DNA of 63,457 bases from Pseudomonadota bacterium (GCA_022360315.1 JAKSDA010000388.1:1-63457); one strand, 5' to 3'. Positions 9,242 through 18,734 are shown, counted from the stretch's first letter. Notes: generated from the letters alone by a model not told the origin. Translations and numbers: made by a program.

Positions 9242-10408
9242 TCAGGCGCCGGCGCAGAACTCGACGTAGTCGATGAGCTCGATCTGGGAGCGATCGACGC
9301 CTTCACCGCAGGTGGGACAGGCCGAATCGCCGCGCAGCCTGAGCTCGCGAAACTTGGTTTTGAGCGAGTCGAAAACCAGTAGTCGACCGGCGAGCGGGTC
9401 GCCGGTGCCGATGAGGATCTTGATCGCCTCGGTGGCCTGAAGAACGCCCATGACACCCGGCAAGACCCCGAGAACCCCGGCTTCCTGGCACGACGGAGCT
9501 TCTTCGGGCGGTGGCGGTTCGGGATAGAGGCAGCGGTAGCAGGGCTGCCCTTGGGCCGGGAAAACCGTGATTTGACCTTCAAAGCGAAAGATCGAGGCGT
9601 GGATGACCGGCTTGGACAGCTTCAGAGCGGCATCGTTGACCAGATAGCGAGTCTGAAAGTTGTCCGCGCCATCGATGATGACATCGTAGTTTTTGAGGAT
9701 TTCGAGCACATTGTCCGAGGTGAGACGGGTCTTGTGCTTGACGACCTCGACGTCGGGATTGAGCCCGTTGATGGTCTTCTCACCACTGTCCACCTTGGCC
9801 ATTCCAATCCGGTCGGTCGAGTGCAATATCTGTCGCTGCAAATTGGACGAATCGACCACGTCGTCGTCGATCAGTCCGACGGTTCCCACCCCCGCTGCGG
9901 CGAGATAGAGCGCTGAGGGCGATCCGAGCCCGCCAGCACCGATGCACAGCACTTTGGACTCGAGCAGCTTGAGCTGCCCCTTTTCACCAACCTCGGGCAG
10001 CATGGTGTGACGCGAATAGCGAATCTCCTGCTCCGGGGTCATTACCACCGGAATGTCGAATGGCTTGCCGCTTCGCTTCCACGAAGTAAATCCCCCGGCC
10101 ATCGACTCGACACGGGTGTATCCCATCTCGCGAAGGGAACGCGCCGAGAGCGCCGATCGGGTCCCGGCAGCACAATACAGCACGATCGGAGTATCGCGCT
10201 CGGGCGCGATGTCCTCGATACGGAGTTCGAGATACCCGCGCGGAACCCAGTGGGCGCCCGGAATGTACCCCTGCACGTATTCGTCTTGCTCTCGTACGTC
10301 GATGAGGACCGCGTTCTTGCTGCCCAAGCCGATGGCCTCGACTCCCGCTACGTCGGTCTCCTCAATTTCACTCTTGATGCCGGTGAGATAATTCTGAAAG
10401 GTAGGCAC
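9242..10408 (-). CDS. rhodanese-ThiF/MoeB fusion, sulfur-carrier adenylyltransferase
   Basis: MoeB/ThiF-type enzymes adenylate the C-terminus of small sulfur-carrier proteins; a rhodanese domain can provide the persulfide. Residues ~1-115 form a rhodanese domain with the active Cys C79 (YCAAGTRS). Residues ~125-388 form the E1-like domain (CIGAGGLGSPSALYLAAAGV, SNLQRQILH, DGADNFQTRYLVND) with zinc CxxC pairs CYRC and CPTC. The order is the reverse of the common MoeZ layout, where rhodanese is C-terminal. It is divergent from the erpA-like gene. Confidence 0.9.
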   Translation of the reverse strand: MPTFQNYLTGIKSEIEETDVAGVEAIGLGSKNAVLIDVREQDEYVQGYIPGAHWVPRGYLELRIEDIAPERDTPIVLYCAAGTRSALSARSLREMGYTRVESMAGGFTSWKRSGKPFDIPVVMTPEQEIRYSRHTMLPEVGEKGQLKLLESKVLCIGAGGLGSPSALYLAAAGVGTVGLIDDDVVDSSNLQRQILHSTDRIGMAKVDSGEKTINGLNPDVEVVKHKTRLTSDNVLEILKNYDVIIDGADNFQTRYLVNDAALKLSKPVIHASIFRFEGQITVFPAQGQPCYRCLYPEPPPPEEAPSCQEAGVLGVLPGVMGVLQATEAIKILIGTGDPLAGRLLVFDSLKTKFRELRLRGDSACPTCGEGVDRSQIELIDYVEFCAGA

Positions 10409-10731
10409 CGAAATGCTCCTCTAGTAGACGATGCTCGTACTCGGACGGCTGCGCCCGCTCGGCCAGGCCGGACTTCCCGGACAACCGTCTGCCGTTCAAC
10501 TCTAGGTAACCCGTCGGTTGCGACCTGTCAAACCCGAATTTCCCAAAAATCCGGTCGGAACGTAGTACAATTTCTTTCGTATCACAACGAATTGATTATA
10601 AAAAGTTTTTCTAATTCTGCTCAATTGGGTCGCTTTCTGGCCGCGGGTGTTGGACTGTAACTGGTCCCGATCGATTTGACAGGCCGCGCAATGCTGGCTA
10701 CATGCGATCAAGAAACTAGTCAGGAGACCCC
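10409..10731. other. divergent intergenic region, MoeB-like / erpA-like
   Basis: About 320 bp between two divergent genes. It is GC-rich near 10440-10500 and AT-rich at 10535-10625, and must hold both promoters. No gene was found. Confidence 0.6.
10676..10704 (+). promoter_or_regulatory. candidate sigma-70 promoter for the erpA-like gene
   Basis: A perfect TTGACA is followed after 17 bp by TACATG, about 27 bp before the ATG. The -35 box is exact but the -10 box is weak, so this is tentative. Confidence 0.35.
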
Positions 10732-11109
10732 ATGTCAGAAGTAGCATCCCCGGAACCCAGCGCCCCGCCTATTGTACTCGAACAGACGATCAGTATTACT
10801 GATATTGCAGCGTCCAAGGTCAACGAGATCCGAGACGCCGAGACCATCGAGGACGAGATGGCTCTACGCCTGCGGGTGGTCGGTGGCGGCTGTGCCGGGT
10901 TCTCGTACGACCTCTACTTCGATTCCGCGACCCCTGTGGACAAGCAGTTCGACTGCAACGGCGTCAAGGTAGTCATCGACCAGATGAGCCTGATGTACCT
11001 CATGGGGACGGAGATCGACTATATTGAGAGCCTGCAAGGGGCCGGTTTTAAGTTCAGCAACCCCAACGTCAAATCCACTTGCGGCTGCGGCAGTTCTTTC
11101 TCGGTATAA
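10732..11109 (+). CDS. erpA: ErpA-like A-type Fe-S carrier
   Basis: This is a second A-type Fe-S carrier, outside the isc operon, 125 residues long. The conserved cysteines are C54 (GGGCAGFSYDLYFD), C117 and C119 (STCGCGSSFSV). An ~18-residue Pro/Glu-rich N-terminal extension precedes the fold. A good ribosome-binding site (CAGGAGACCCC) precedes the ATG. Its stop abuts the TTG start of the GlcD-like gene, suggesting cotranscription. ErpA versus IscA naming rests on position only. Confidence 0.88.
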   Translation: MSEVASPEPSAPPIVLEQTISITDIAASKVNEIRDAETIEDEMALRLRVVGGGCAGFSYDLYFDSATPVDKQFDCNGVKVVIDQMSLMYLMGTEIDYIESLQGAGFKFSNPNVKSTCGCGSSFSV

Positions 11110-12516
11110 TTGCCCGACATCGGCGAAATTCTCTCGCGTGAGCTGGGCTCCGATCGGGTCATCCGGGCCGATTCCGATCGACTGGCCGACTACGGTCGCG
11201 ACGAGAGTTCGCTCGAGGGGTTTCTGCCCGACTGCGCCGTGCTGTGTCGGAGTCGAGAGGAGATCGCCTGGGTTTTGCGCATTGCTGCCGAGCGCCGGGT
11301 GCCGGTCACCCCACGCGGTGCGGGCAGCGGAAAAACCGGCGGCTGCCTGCCTGTCGCCGGAGGCATTGTCCTGTCCACCGAACGCATGTCCGAGCTGGTC
11401 GACATCGATTCCAGGGATCTCGTGGCAGTGGCCCAGCCCGGAGTGATCACGGGTCAGCTACAGAGTGCGGTCGAGGATGAGCGGCTGTTCTATCCCCCGG
11501 ATCCGGCGTCATTGGGTGTCTGCTCGATCGGTGGCAATGTCGCCACGGGTGCGGGCGGCCCTCGTGCGTTTCGGTACGGCGTCACTCGCGATTATGTCCT
11601 CGGCCTCGAAGTCGTCCTCATGGGCGGAGAGATCCTGCGCATCGGCCGGCGCACGGCCAAGGGTGTTACAGGGTATGACCTGGTAGCCGGATTTGTCGGC
11701 AGCGAGGGGACTTTCGGCGTCATTACCGAGATCGTGGTCAAACTGCTACCGCTGCCGGCCGGAGTGTCTACCCTCCTGGCGGTGTTTCCAACCATGGAAG
11801 CGGCAAGTGCCGCAGTGGATGCCATCATCCACCGCGGATTCTGGCCGCGCACGCTGGAGATTGCTGATCGCACGGCCGTGGATCATGTTCGTCCGTATTC
11901 TCACTATCGCTTTCCCACCTCGACTGGCGCGATCTTGCTGGTCGAGCTCGACGGCGACCCGGACGGGTTGCAATCCGCAGCGCTCCGCGTCGGACAGCTG
12001 TGCGAGGATGCCGGCGCGGCCGAGGTTGTGGTCGCCAAAGGCTCGGCTGATCGACGCGACCTGTGGCAAGCGCGCCGGATGATCTCGTCGTCGTTGCGCC
12101 GAGCACATCGGCACAAGGAGTCCGAGGACATCTGCGTGCCGCGCGGCGCCATTGCGGAAATGATCCGCCGCATTGACCGGCTGGCTGCTCGATTCGATAT
12201 GCCATTTGCCACCTATGGCCACGCCGGCGACGGCAATCTACACGTGAACGTTCTGATCGATGGCGATCGGGACGATCCAGCCGTTGCAGAACGCGTCGAG
12301 GCGGCGCTCAGCGCGCTGTTTCGGGATACCATCGAACTGGGCGGCACCCTCAGCGGCGAGCATGGAATCGGGCTGAGCAAGAAGCGCTTCATGCCGCTCG
12401 AACAGTCTGCCCGGGTGCTCCAATGGCAACGCCAGTGGAAGCGCATGTGGGATCCCCTGGAACTGCTCAATCCGGGCAAGGTTCTGCCCGCACAGCCCGC
12501 TGGCTGCCGGGAATGA
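11110..12516 (+). CDS. glcD: FAD-linked oxidase, glycolate oxidase GlcD type
   Basis: An FAD-dependent 2-hydroxyacid dehydrogenase (glycolate/D-lactate type), 468 residues. The FAD_binding_4 (PCMH) domain is visible in VTPRGAGSGKTGGCLPV, PPDPAS and GGNVATGAGGPRAFRYG. The C-terminal FAD-oxidase domain has the metal/substrate region TYGHAGDGNLHVNVL and GGTLSGEHGIGLSKK, which are GlcD hallmarks. The TTG start directly follows the erpA-like stop codon. No GlcE or GlcF partner is nearby, so a stand-alone GlcD-like enzyme is likely. Confidence 0.9.
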   Translation: MPDIGEILSRELGSDRVIRADSDRLADYGRDESSLEGFLPDCAVLCRSREEIAWVLRIAAERRVPVTPRGAGSGKTGGCLPVAGGIVLSTERMSELVDIDSRDLVAVAQPGVITGQLQSAVEDERLFYPPDPASLGVCSIGGNVATGAGGPRAFRYGVTRDYVLGLEVVLMGGEILRIGRRTAKGVTGYDLVAGFVGSEGTFGVITEIVVKLLPLPAGVSTLLAVFPTMEAASAAVDAIIHRGFWPRTLEIADRTAVDHVRPYSHYRFPTSTGAILLVELDGDPDGLQSAALRVGQLCEDAGAAEVVVAKGSADRRDLWQARRMISSSLRRAHRHKESEDICVPRGAIAEMIRRIDRLAARFDMPFATYGHAGDGNLHVNVLIDGDRDDPAVAERVEAALSALFRDTIELGGTLSGEHGIGLSKKRFMPLEQSARVLQWQRQWKRMWDPLELLNPGKVLPAQPAGCRE

Positions 12517-12541
12517 ATGCGCTGGCAGGGAGCAACTGGTC

Positions 12542-13144
12542 ATGGGCAAGACACAGCTCGACACCATCGCGCGCCTGTCACACCACGCGATCGTCGAGCG
12601 AATCCGCACCCGTCTGCGCAATCGCACCCGCGTGGAGCTCCATATCGCCGGATTTCGGCCTGCCGCCGTGGCAGTCATGTTACTCGATGCAGGCGATACC
12701 ACATCGGTTACCTTCACGTTGCGCTCGACAAATCTGCGCGCCCACTCGGGCCAGGTCTCTTTGCCCGGTGGCCAGTGCGATCCGAGCGACGCGTCAGCGG
12801 CTGCCACAGCAGTGCGCGAATGCTACGAGGAAATCGGTGTGCAGCCCCGGATCCTCGATATCCTCGGTGCCATGGACGATGAGCCGACCTCGACTGGATT
12901 CGTCATCACCCCCGTTGTCACCGAGTTAAAAATCAAGCCCGAGTACATCCCCAACCCACACGAAGTCGCCCAGGTTTTTGAAGCCCCACTCGCCATCTTT
13001 GCCGATCGCTCTGGCGCAAAACCGATGGGCGAGCGTCGACTGGCCGGCAAGACCTATCCCAGACGACTCTATCGCTACCGCAATCACAGCATCCAGGGAG
13101 CCACCGCCCGGATCCTCGAGCAACTCACCGACTTGATTGGCTGA
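12542..13144 (+). CDS. nudL: NUDIX hydrolase, CoA pyrophosphatase type
   Basis: A NUDIX hydrolase of the CoA pyrophosphatase subfamily (YeaB/NudL, human NUDT7 type), 200 residues. The family signature before the Nudix box is present (LRSTNLRAHSGQVSLPGG), and the box follows as GGQCDPSDASAAATAVRECY, then EEIG. It lies 25 bp after the GlcD-like gene, probably in the same operon. The role is cleavage of CoA or other nucleotide diphosphates; substrate inferred from the family. Confidence 0.9.
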   Translation: MGKTQLDTIARLSHHAIVERIRTRLRNRTRVELHIAGFRPAAVAVMLLDAGDTTSVTFTLRSTNLRAHSGQVSLPGGQCDPSDASAAATAVRECYEEIGVQPRILDILGAMDDEPTSTGFVITPVVTELKIKPEYIPNPHEVAQVFEAPLAIFADRSGAKPMGERRLAGKTYPRRLYRYRNHSIQGATARILEQLTDLIG

Positions 13145-13613
13145 CCTGGCCACTCTCGATGAAACCGCCTGCTCGGTGAAAAATCCCTCCGTCCCCGCTG
13201 CCGACGGCTGTTTTCCAAACTCCGTCTCATTTAGCAACAGAAACCGGAGCAAACCCAATATTATATTACATTCCATCGGTGATGGAAGTCCGATGTGGCT
13301 CCCACTCGAGCCGGACGCGTGCGATCACCCCGGACAACTGACCATTCGCTCGGGGCTGCGCGTGCCGAGACGCCCTCATGAAATCGCGCGCAGGTGTGCC
13401 ACGCCGTAATATCAACCGATTTACGGCTCGCCTCCCGTGCGGGTACACGGGTGGTGCAACCTTCCAAGAACCTGATCTCAGAGGCTTTCTCTTGTTGCAA
13501 TGTCTCGGCCCGGACGATTCACGTACGACACCTTGCGCGGCCACGCCCGCCTGCGCGCTTCGCGAGCACGCACGTCAGTCCTCACCACCGGTGACGGAGT
13601 GAGCAACCCGAGC
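13145..13613. other. intergenic region without a recognised gene
   Basis: About 470 bp between convergent genes. Short open frames are present but none resembles a protein. There is an AT-rich patch at 13250-13275 and a small hairpin (CCATCGGTGATGG). It contains an 11-mer (GCAACAGAAAC) also found in the two-hairpin repeat, without the rest of that element. Confidence 0.5.
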
Positions 13614-14159
13614 TTAACTGTCGTTCAGCCCGGCAGCTGTGCGCGCAGCCGTGAGCGATCCGAAATAGCGACACGCCGCGTTGGTCAGATTGCCGTGACC
13701 AGCCCGGCGCAGCCCCGGATAACTGATCGCCACGCCCTGGCGGTGGAGCCGCTTGAGTGCGCTCACAATCTTGTCCTGGCTCCATTTGCGCCGGCGACCG
13801 CTGGTCGCCGGAAAAACAGATGTATCGACCTCTCCCTCGTGAGCGAGGAAACGCAGCCATTTCTCCAAAATGGAGCGCGACTGCGCGCATGTCGTGGTCG
13901 AAAAGTCTTGCTTGGACAGATACGATGCGAACGCCTCGAGGTCGCGGGGCCGAATGTCGGTGACCCGCTCGCGTTTGCGCTGGCGCAAGAACTCCGTGAA
14001 CCTGTCGATGTGCCGCTGGTACGACGTCACCGAGGCCGGCGAGAGTCCGCGCCGTTTGGCGTTCTTGAGGTACTTGTCTCGTGCTCTATCAAAATCAGTA
14101 TGTTCGTGCTTAGCCACTTCGTTCACTACATCGGCAGAGATCCGTACGAGTTTAACCAA
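13614..14159 (-). CDS. integrase-type core-binding protein without catalytic domain
   Basis: The 181-residue product has an N-terminal SAM-like core-binding domain of tyrosine recombinases (residues ~25-115: SVTSYQRHIDRFTEFLRQRK, ...LEAFASYLSKQ, ...ILEKWLRFLAHEG). Then comes a short Arg-rich linker and a C-terminal helical motif (KWSQDKIVSALKRLHRQGV...GNLTNAACRYFGSLTAARTA) like the DNA-binding repeats found with homing nucleases and some recombinases. No R-H-R-Y catalytic domain follows. It may be a DNA-binding protein made from integrase parts. The function is unknown. Confidence 0.7.
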   Translation of the reverse strand: MVKLVRISADVVNEVAKHEHTDFDRARDKYLKNAKRRGLSPASVTSYQRHIDRFTEFLRQRKRERVTDIRPRDLEAFASYLSKQDFSTTTCAQSRSILEKWLRFLAHEGEVDTSVFPATSGRRRKWSQDKIVSALKRLHRQGVAISYPGLRRAGHGNLTNAACRYFGSLTAARTAAGLNDS

Positions 14160-14236
14160 AGGGGCAATTTTTCGGCTGGCTTTGTGGCAGAGAGGGATCG
14201 TTTTGATTCAGAAACAACGCAACTCACCCAAAATCT

Positions 14237-14296
14237 GAGGATTGTTCTGAACATCGAGCAGAGAATTTAAATGGCAGACTGGAGGATTGTTCTGAA
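14237..14296. repeat. 15-bp direct repeat upstream of the integrase-like gene
   Basis: GAGGATTGTTCTGAA occurs at 14237-14251 and 14282-14296, spaced 45 bp, in an AT-richer stretch upstream of the divergent reading frame at 14159. It may be an operator or recombination-site pair, or chance. Confidence 0.4.
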
Positions 14297-14375
14297 GAAA
14301 GATGCGAAAATTACTGGTTTTTTATCAGGCACAGATCAGAAAACGGGCTTCGATTTGAAATCCAGAAACAGCCGT

Positions 14376-15377
14376 TCAGTAGGCAGGGGGTTGGGCGTAG
14401 GAGCGATCGCCCGGGAATGGGTCGGCCGTATTGCGCCGATGCAGCTCATCGCTGGTCCATGGCGAGCCGTGCTCGGCGAAAATCGCGATGCCGACTACAC
14501 CCACGTTGCGATCGCCCGAGGTCCGTGCGGCGTACGATTGGCTCACCTGGCCGAAGCGAAACGCAGCGACGTGGTGTTCGCTGCGCCGGAACCCGTCAAT
14601 GACGAGCGTTGCGTGGGGTTCTAGGATATAGCCTCGCTTGCGCAGGTCGGCTGGCCGCCCGTCGATGACATCGAGCCCATCGACCGAGGCGACGATCTCG
14701 TACCTTCCGCCGGTATCATTCTGCACGACGATGTTGTATCGCTGTCCGGCCCGGCCGACCACGAAGATGCGATCCCCGGCCGCGCCACCGGGCGGGGGGT
14801 TGCCATAGGGGTCGGTCAACGCGACCGAAATGCCGCCGTGCGGTGTGTAGGCGCGCACTGGTGACCGCTGGTGGGAACCGAGGTAGGCGAGGTGCGCGCT
14901 CACGCCCTGCTCGTCGTTGTAATGCGCGGCCACAGTGGCAAATGGGCGGGACGATGTGCGCACAAACGGCTTTGCGCGCACGTGGGAGGTCCGTGTCTCG
15001 CCGAAAACAGTGCCCAATCCCGGACGTTCGCGGCGCGGCTGATCGGCAATGGGACGGGAAGGCCGATGTGCGGCCGGGGCCTCGCCGATTAGACGGGGTG
15101 CGACCAACTCGTAGTCGGCCGACGCCTGGCCAGTCGCGGCGGCAGCCGGCGTGCTGGCCGGAGCGTGGTTAACCGTCGGCGGCGGGACTGGTGGCGACTG
15201 CCCCGGCGCAGAGACGCGATACGGGGCCCTCTTGCCAGTGGCGCCGCATCCAGCGCAGACGACCAGCAGGGACAGAATCAGCACGACAGCGCCGGACGGT
15301 CTTGTCCGGCGCTCATCGCGGTGTGGGCGGTTGTCGCCAGCTCTTGCAAACGGGTGTGGTGATGTCCTGTGGTTCAT
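14376..15377 (-). CDS. lipoprotein with a conserved uncharacterised C-terminal domain
   Basis: The start at 15377 has a GGAG ribosome-binding site 6 nt upstream; a longer frame to 15464 lacks support. A long basic N-terminus leads to a hydrophobic segment (GAVVLILSLLVVCAGC) ending in a Cys, so a lipoprotein is likely, although the lipobox is not ideal. The middle is Pro/Ala-rich. The C-terminal domain (residues ~200-310) has GQRYNIVVQNDTGGRYEIVA, SVDGLDVIDG, GYILEPHATLVIDGFRRS and FRFGQVSQSYAARTSG, a pattern seen in uncharacterised envelope proteins of proteobacteria. The role is unknown. Confidence 0.75.
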   Translation of the reverse strand: MNHRTSPHPFARAGDNRPHRDERRTRPSGAVVLILSLLVVCAGCGATGKRAPYRVSAPGQSPPVPPPTVNHAPASTPAAAATGQASADYELVAPRLIGEAPAAHRPSRPIADQPRRERPGLGTVFGETRTSHVRAKPFVRTSSRPFATVAAHYNDEQGVSAHLAYLGSHQRSPVRAYTPHGGISVALTDPYGNPPPGGAAGDRIFVVGRAGQRYNIVVQNDTGGRYEIVASVDGLDVIDGRPADLRKRGYILEPHATLVIDGFRRSEHHVAAFRFGQVSQSYAARTSGDRNVGVVGIAIFAEHGSPWTSDELHRRNTADPFPGDRSYAQPPAY

Positions 15378-16162
15378 GGTGATCTCCGATTGGTGGGGCC
15401 CGTGGCCGGCGTGCACCCAACCGACTTCCACGCGTGCACCTGCGCGACACGGTCGATTCGTCATGATGAAGAGCGGTAGTTCCGGGCGACAGCACTGGTC
15501 GCCGCGACGTCATCACCAACGCTCGAGGCCCGACGTCACTTACACCTCCGCGTACCGCTTCACGTGCATCGATCAATTGGGCGGGCTTTTTGCCTCAGCT
15601 CGGGTCAAGTTGTCGACCTCGAAGCCGATCTATCGCGGCATGGGAACCGACGCATACCGTTCCCCCGGGGGGATGGTACTCAGAGCCCGCCCATGTGACG
15701 ATGAGTCGCGAAACGCGACCAGCTCGAGGTACCGATTCTTGTGCTTTTCCGCAACGGTCTCGGTATCAACCATTGCACACACGAAGCGCGGCATCTCGCT
15801 TCAACTCCTCCCTGCCCACTGCCCGACGAGATGCCGCGCCCTTTCTTGGGCTGAATTCGCCCTTGTAACTGACTGTTCGACAACCCGGTTGCGCCCAGTG
15901 GGAACGAGTTTGCCATGCGCATCGCCGAGGAATCAGAAGCCGCCCGGGCGCTGTCTCTGGCCCGGCATCGCTGGCTCGATACACACGGTCGGACAATCTG
16001 CCCGCATCGATCCACCGTGCTCTGTGCCACCCCGCAGAGTAAAGGAGAACTCGGACCGAGGCCGACGACCGAGACCGACACGGGAGACTCGGACCGAGAC
16101 CCAAGAACCAGACCGAGACGCGCAGCCATGTCACGGTGAGAGATGCAGGCTACGCTCGGGCC
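15378..16162. other. intergenic region without a recognised gene
   Basis: About 780 bp between divergent genes. It contains several frames without protein character and a low-complexity stretch at about 16050-16115 with repeated GGACCGAG/GACCGAGAC words. The long plus-strand frame crossing it is a shadow of the genes on either side. Confidence 0.5.
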
Positions 16163-16534
16163 ATGAAACTATTCCTCGCTCTCGCCGGAATCAATGGGTT
16201 CATCGCTGTCATGGCCGGTGCCTTTGGTGCCCATGCCCTGCGCGATCGGTTGTCCGAGCGCCACCTCGAGGTCTTCGAGATCGGCGTGCGCTATCAGATG
16301 TATCACGCACTCGCGCTAATCGGCGCCGCCTGGCTGGTTTCGCTGCAGGCACCCATGGCCCGGGCCGCCGGCTGGTCGTTTGTCGCCGGGATCGCGATCT
16401 TTTCTGGCAGTCTCTACATTCTCGCCCTGACCGGGCACAACAAGCTCGGCGCGATTACACCGCTCGGGGGCCTGGCATTGTTGGTCGGCTGGGCCCTCGT
16501 CATCTACGGCGTGTTGTCACTGCCCGGACAATAG
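16163..16534 (+). CDS. DUF423 family membrane protein
   Basis: A small integral membrane protein of the DUF423 (YgdD-like) family. It has about four hydrophobic helices and the family signature (GINGFIAVMAGAFGAHAL, YQMYHALALIGAAW, FSGSLYILALTG...LGAITPLGGLALLVGW). The ATG at 16163 gives 123 residues; an upstream GTG at 16136 would add nine. The family is of unknown function. It converges on transketolase. Confidence 0.9.
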   Translation: MKLFLALAGINGFIAVMAGAFGAHALRDRLSERHLEVFEIGVRYQMYHALALIGAAWLVSLQAPMARAAGWSFVAGIAIFSGSLYILALTGHNKLGAITPLGGLALLVGWALVIYGVLSLPGQ

Positions 16535-16584
16535 CCGCGCTCCGCTGGCGACAGATTCCCCATTGCACACTGTCGAGGACACCC

Positions 16585-18585
16585 TCAAAGGAGGTCGAGG
16601 GCCGCGGCGGCAACCCGCTCGGCAGTGAGGCCGTATTGCTCCATGAGCACTGCAGCCGGCGCCGAGGCACCGTATCGATCGACGCCGATGGCGGTACCCG
16701 TAGGGCCGATCCATGCCTCCCACCCCAAGGTGACCCCGGCTTCGACCGACACCCGCGCAGCGATCGAAGGCGGCAACACCGATTCGCGATAGTCCGCGCT
16801 CTGCGCGCGGAACGCTTCCCAGCACGGCATGGACACGACGCGGACAAACACCCCCCGCTCGGCCAGAAGGTCGCGCGCAGCCAGGGCGAGCGCTACTTCC
16901 GAACCGGTGGCAATGAGAATTGCCCGGGCAGTCTGCTGCTCGGGCGCATCGGCGACCACATAGGCACCGCGAGCCAGACCGCCCGAGCCGGTTCCCTCGA
17001 CAACCGGCAGATTTTGCCGCGACAGCACCAGCGCGGTCGGACCCGTCGTGCGCTCGAGGGCATAGACCCAGGCCTGGGCCGCTTCGTTGCTGTCAGCCGG
17101 CCTGATCACGTGCAGATTGGGCATGGCGCGCAGCGACATGAGGTGCTCGACCGGCTGATGGGTCGGCCCGTCTTCGCCGAGCCCGATCGAGTCGTGAGTC
17201 CAGACATAGATCACGGGCAGATCGTTGAGCGCAGCAAGGCGCACAGAGGGGCGCATGTAATCGGAAAATACAAAGAATGTGGCGGCGTATGGCCGTATGC
17301 CGCCGTGATAGCTCATGCCGTTGCATATGGCGCCCATGGCGTGCTCGCGCACACCGAAGTGAATGTTGCGCCCGGCTCCGCTCTTGCCGTCAAAATCTCC
17401 CCCCGGAATCAGCGTCTTGGTCGAACCACCGAGATCGGCATCGCCACCCAAAAGCCACGGAACCCGCTCGGCGATCGCTGTCAGCACCTTGCCCGCAGCT
17501 GACCGGGTGGCCACGGACTGGCCGGTCTGCCAGACCGGAAGCGCACTGTTCCACCCCTCGGGCAACTCGCCCGCCATGCAGCGTTGCCACTGCTCGGCCA
17601 GATTGGGATGGGCCCGGGCATACTCGTCGAGCTGCGCTTGCCACTGACTGCGCAGAGAGGCCCCCCGGGTCACCGCAGCACCCATGTGCCGGGCTACTTC
17701 ACCCGGTACGTAAAACTCTTTTTCGGGGTCCCAGGCAAGAGCCTGCTTGGTCAGGGCAACTTCGTCTGGGCCGAGCGGTGACCCGTGCGATGCCGAACGG
17801 CCCGCCTTGTTGGGCGAGCCATAGCCGATGGTCGTGCGGACGACGATCAGGCTCGGCCGACCGGTCTCATCGCGGGCTGCCGAAATAGCTCCATCGATTG
17901 CCTCGAGGTCGCGATTGCCATCCTCGACGTGCTGAACGTGCCAGCCGTAGGCGGCAAACCGCGCGGCGACATCCTCGCCGGTAAACGAGAGCGAGGCCGG
18001 TCCGTCCAGAGTGACATCGTTCGAATCGTAAAGTGCGATCAGCTTGCCCAGTCCCATATGGCCCGCCAGAGATACCGCCTCGGCGGCCACTCCTTCCATC
18101 AGATCGCCGTCCGAGACCAGGGCATAGGTATGGTGGTTCACAATGTCATGGCCGGGCCGGTTAAAACGATGGGCCAGAAACCGTTCGGCCATGGCCATGC
18201 CGACCGCATTCGATACCCCCTGTCCCAATGGCCCGGTCGTGGCTTCAACTCCCGGAGTCATGTGACGCTCGGGATGACCGGGGGTCTTGCTGTTCCACTG
18301 ACGAAATGCCTTCAAGTCGTCCAGACTCATGTCGTAGCCGGTCAGGTGCAGCAATGAATACAGAAGCATGCTGCCGTGTCCGGCCGAAAGAACAAATCGA
18401 TCACGGTCGGGCCATCGGGGATCGCCCGGATCGTGACGCAAATGGTTCTGCCACAGCACAAAGGCCATGGGCGCAGCTCCCAGCGGCAGCCCGGGATGTC
18501 CCGAGTTGGCTTTTTGAACCGCGTCGATCGACAGAGTGCGAATCGTATTGATGCACAGCTCCGAAAGAGAAGAATGCGCTGTCAC
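16585..18585 (-). CDS. tkt: transketolase
   Basis: A thiamine diphosphate enzyme that moves two-carbon units in the pentose phosphate pathway. The GTG start at 18585 is chosen because AAAGGAG lies just upstream and the protein then begins TAHSSLSELCINTIRTLSIDAV as usual (666 residues); the frame is open a further 82 codons upstream. Motifs include NSGHPGLPLGAAPMA, LSAGHGSMLLYSLLHLTGY, the ThDP motif SDGDLMEGVAAEA, and THDSIGLGEDGPTHQPVEHL. Single gene, convergent with DUF423. Confidence 0.97.
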   Translation of the reverse strand: MTAHSSLSELCINTIRTLSIDAVQKANSGHPGLPLGAAPMAFVLWQNHLRHDPGDPRWPDRDRFVLSAGHGSMLLYSLLHLTGYDMSLDDLKAFRQWNSKTPGHPERHMTPGVEATTGPLGQGVSNAVGMAMAERFLAHRFNRPGHDIVNHHTYALVSDGDLMEGVAAEAVSLAGHMGLGKLIALYDSNDVTLDGPASLSFTGEDVAARFAAYGWHVQHVEDGNRDLEAIDGAISAARDETGRPSLIVVRTTIGYGSPNKAGRSASHGSPLGPDEVALTKQALAWDPEKEFYVPGEVARHMGAAVTRGASLRSQWQAQLDEYARAHPNLAEQWQRCMAGELPEGWNSALPVWQTGQSVATRSAAGKVLTAIAERVPWLLGGDADLGGSTKTLIPGGDFDGKSGAGRNIHFGVREHAMGAICNGMSYHGGIRPYAATFFVFSDYMRPSVRLAALNDLPVIYVWTHDSIGLGEDGPTHQPVEHLMSLRAMPNLHVIRPADSNEAAQAWVYALERTTGPTALVLSRQNLPVVEGTGSGGLARGAYVVADAPEQQTARAILIATGSEVALALAARDLLAERGVFVRVVSMPCWEAFRAQSADYRESVLPPSIAARVSVEAGVTLGWEAWIGPTGTAIGVDRYGASAPAAVLMEQYGLTAERVAAAALDLL

Positions 18586-18734
18586 CGAGATGCTCCTTTC
18601 GCCTCTCCAGGGGTGGACCGCTGCAAACGGGACTGCCAAACCTACTCGATCGAGCGTCCAGCCCAAACGCCGCACTTGCGCTTTTTCGAGCCCTCGAGCC
18701 AAATCCCCACAAATCGGATGCGCGCTTTTCCGAG

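Noticed and set aside
10440..10500. Possible further repeat copy (GGCCGGACTTCCCGGAC)
   Set aside because: It resembles part of the second hairpin, but the surrounding sequence does not align with copies A and B.
13215..13245. Possible third copy of the two-hairpin repeat (GCAACAGAAAC)
   Set aside because: Only 11 bases match. Neither the loop core nor the second hairpin is present.
15151..17502. 783-codon open frame on the plus strand
   Set aside because: It runs antisense through the lipoprotein 5' end and much of transketolase and has the Arg/Pro-rich composition of a GC-rich shadow frame.
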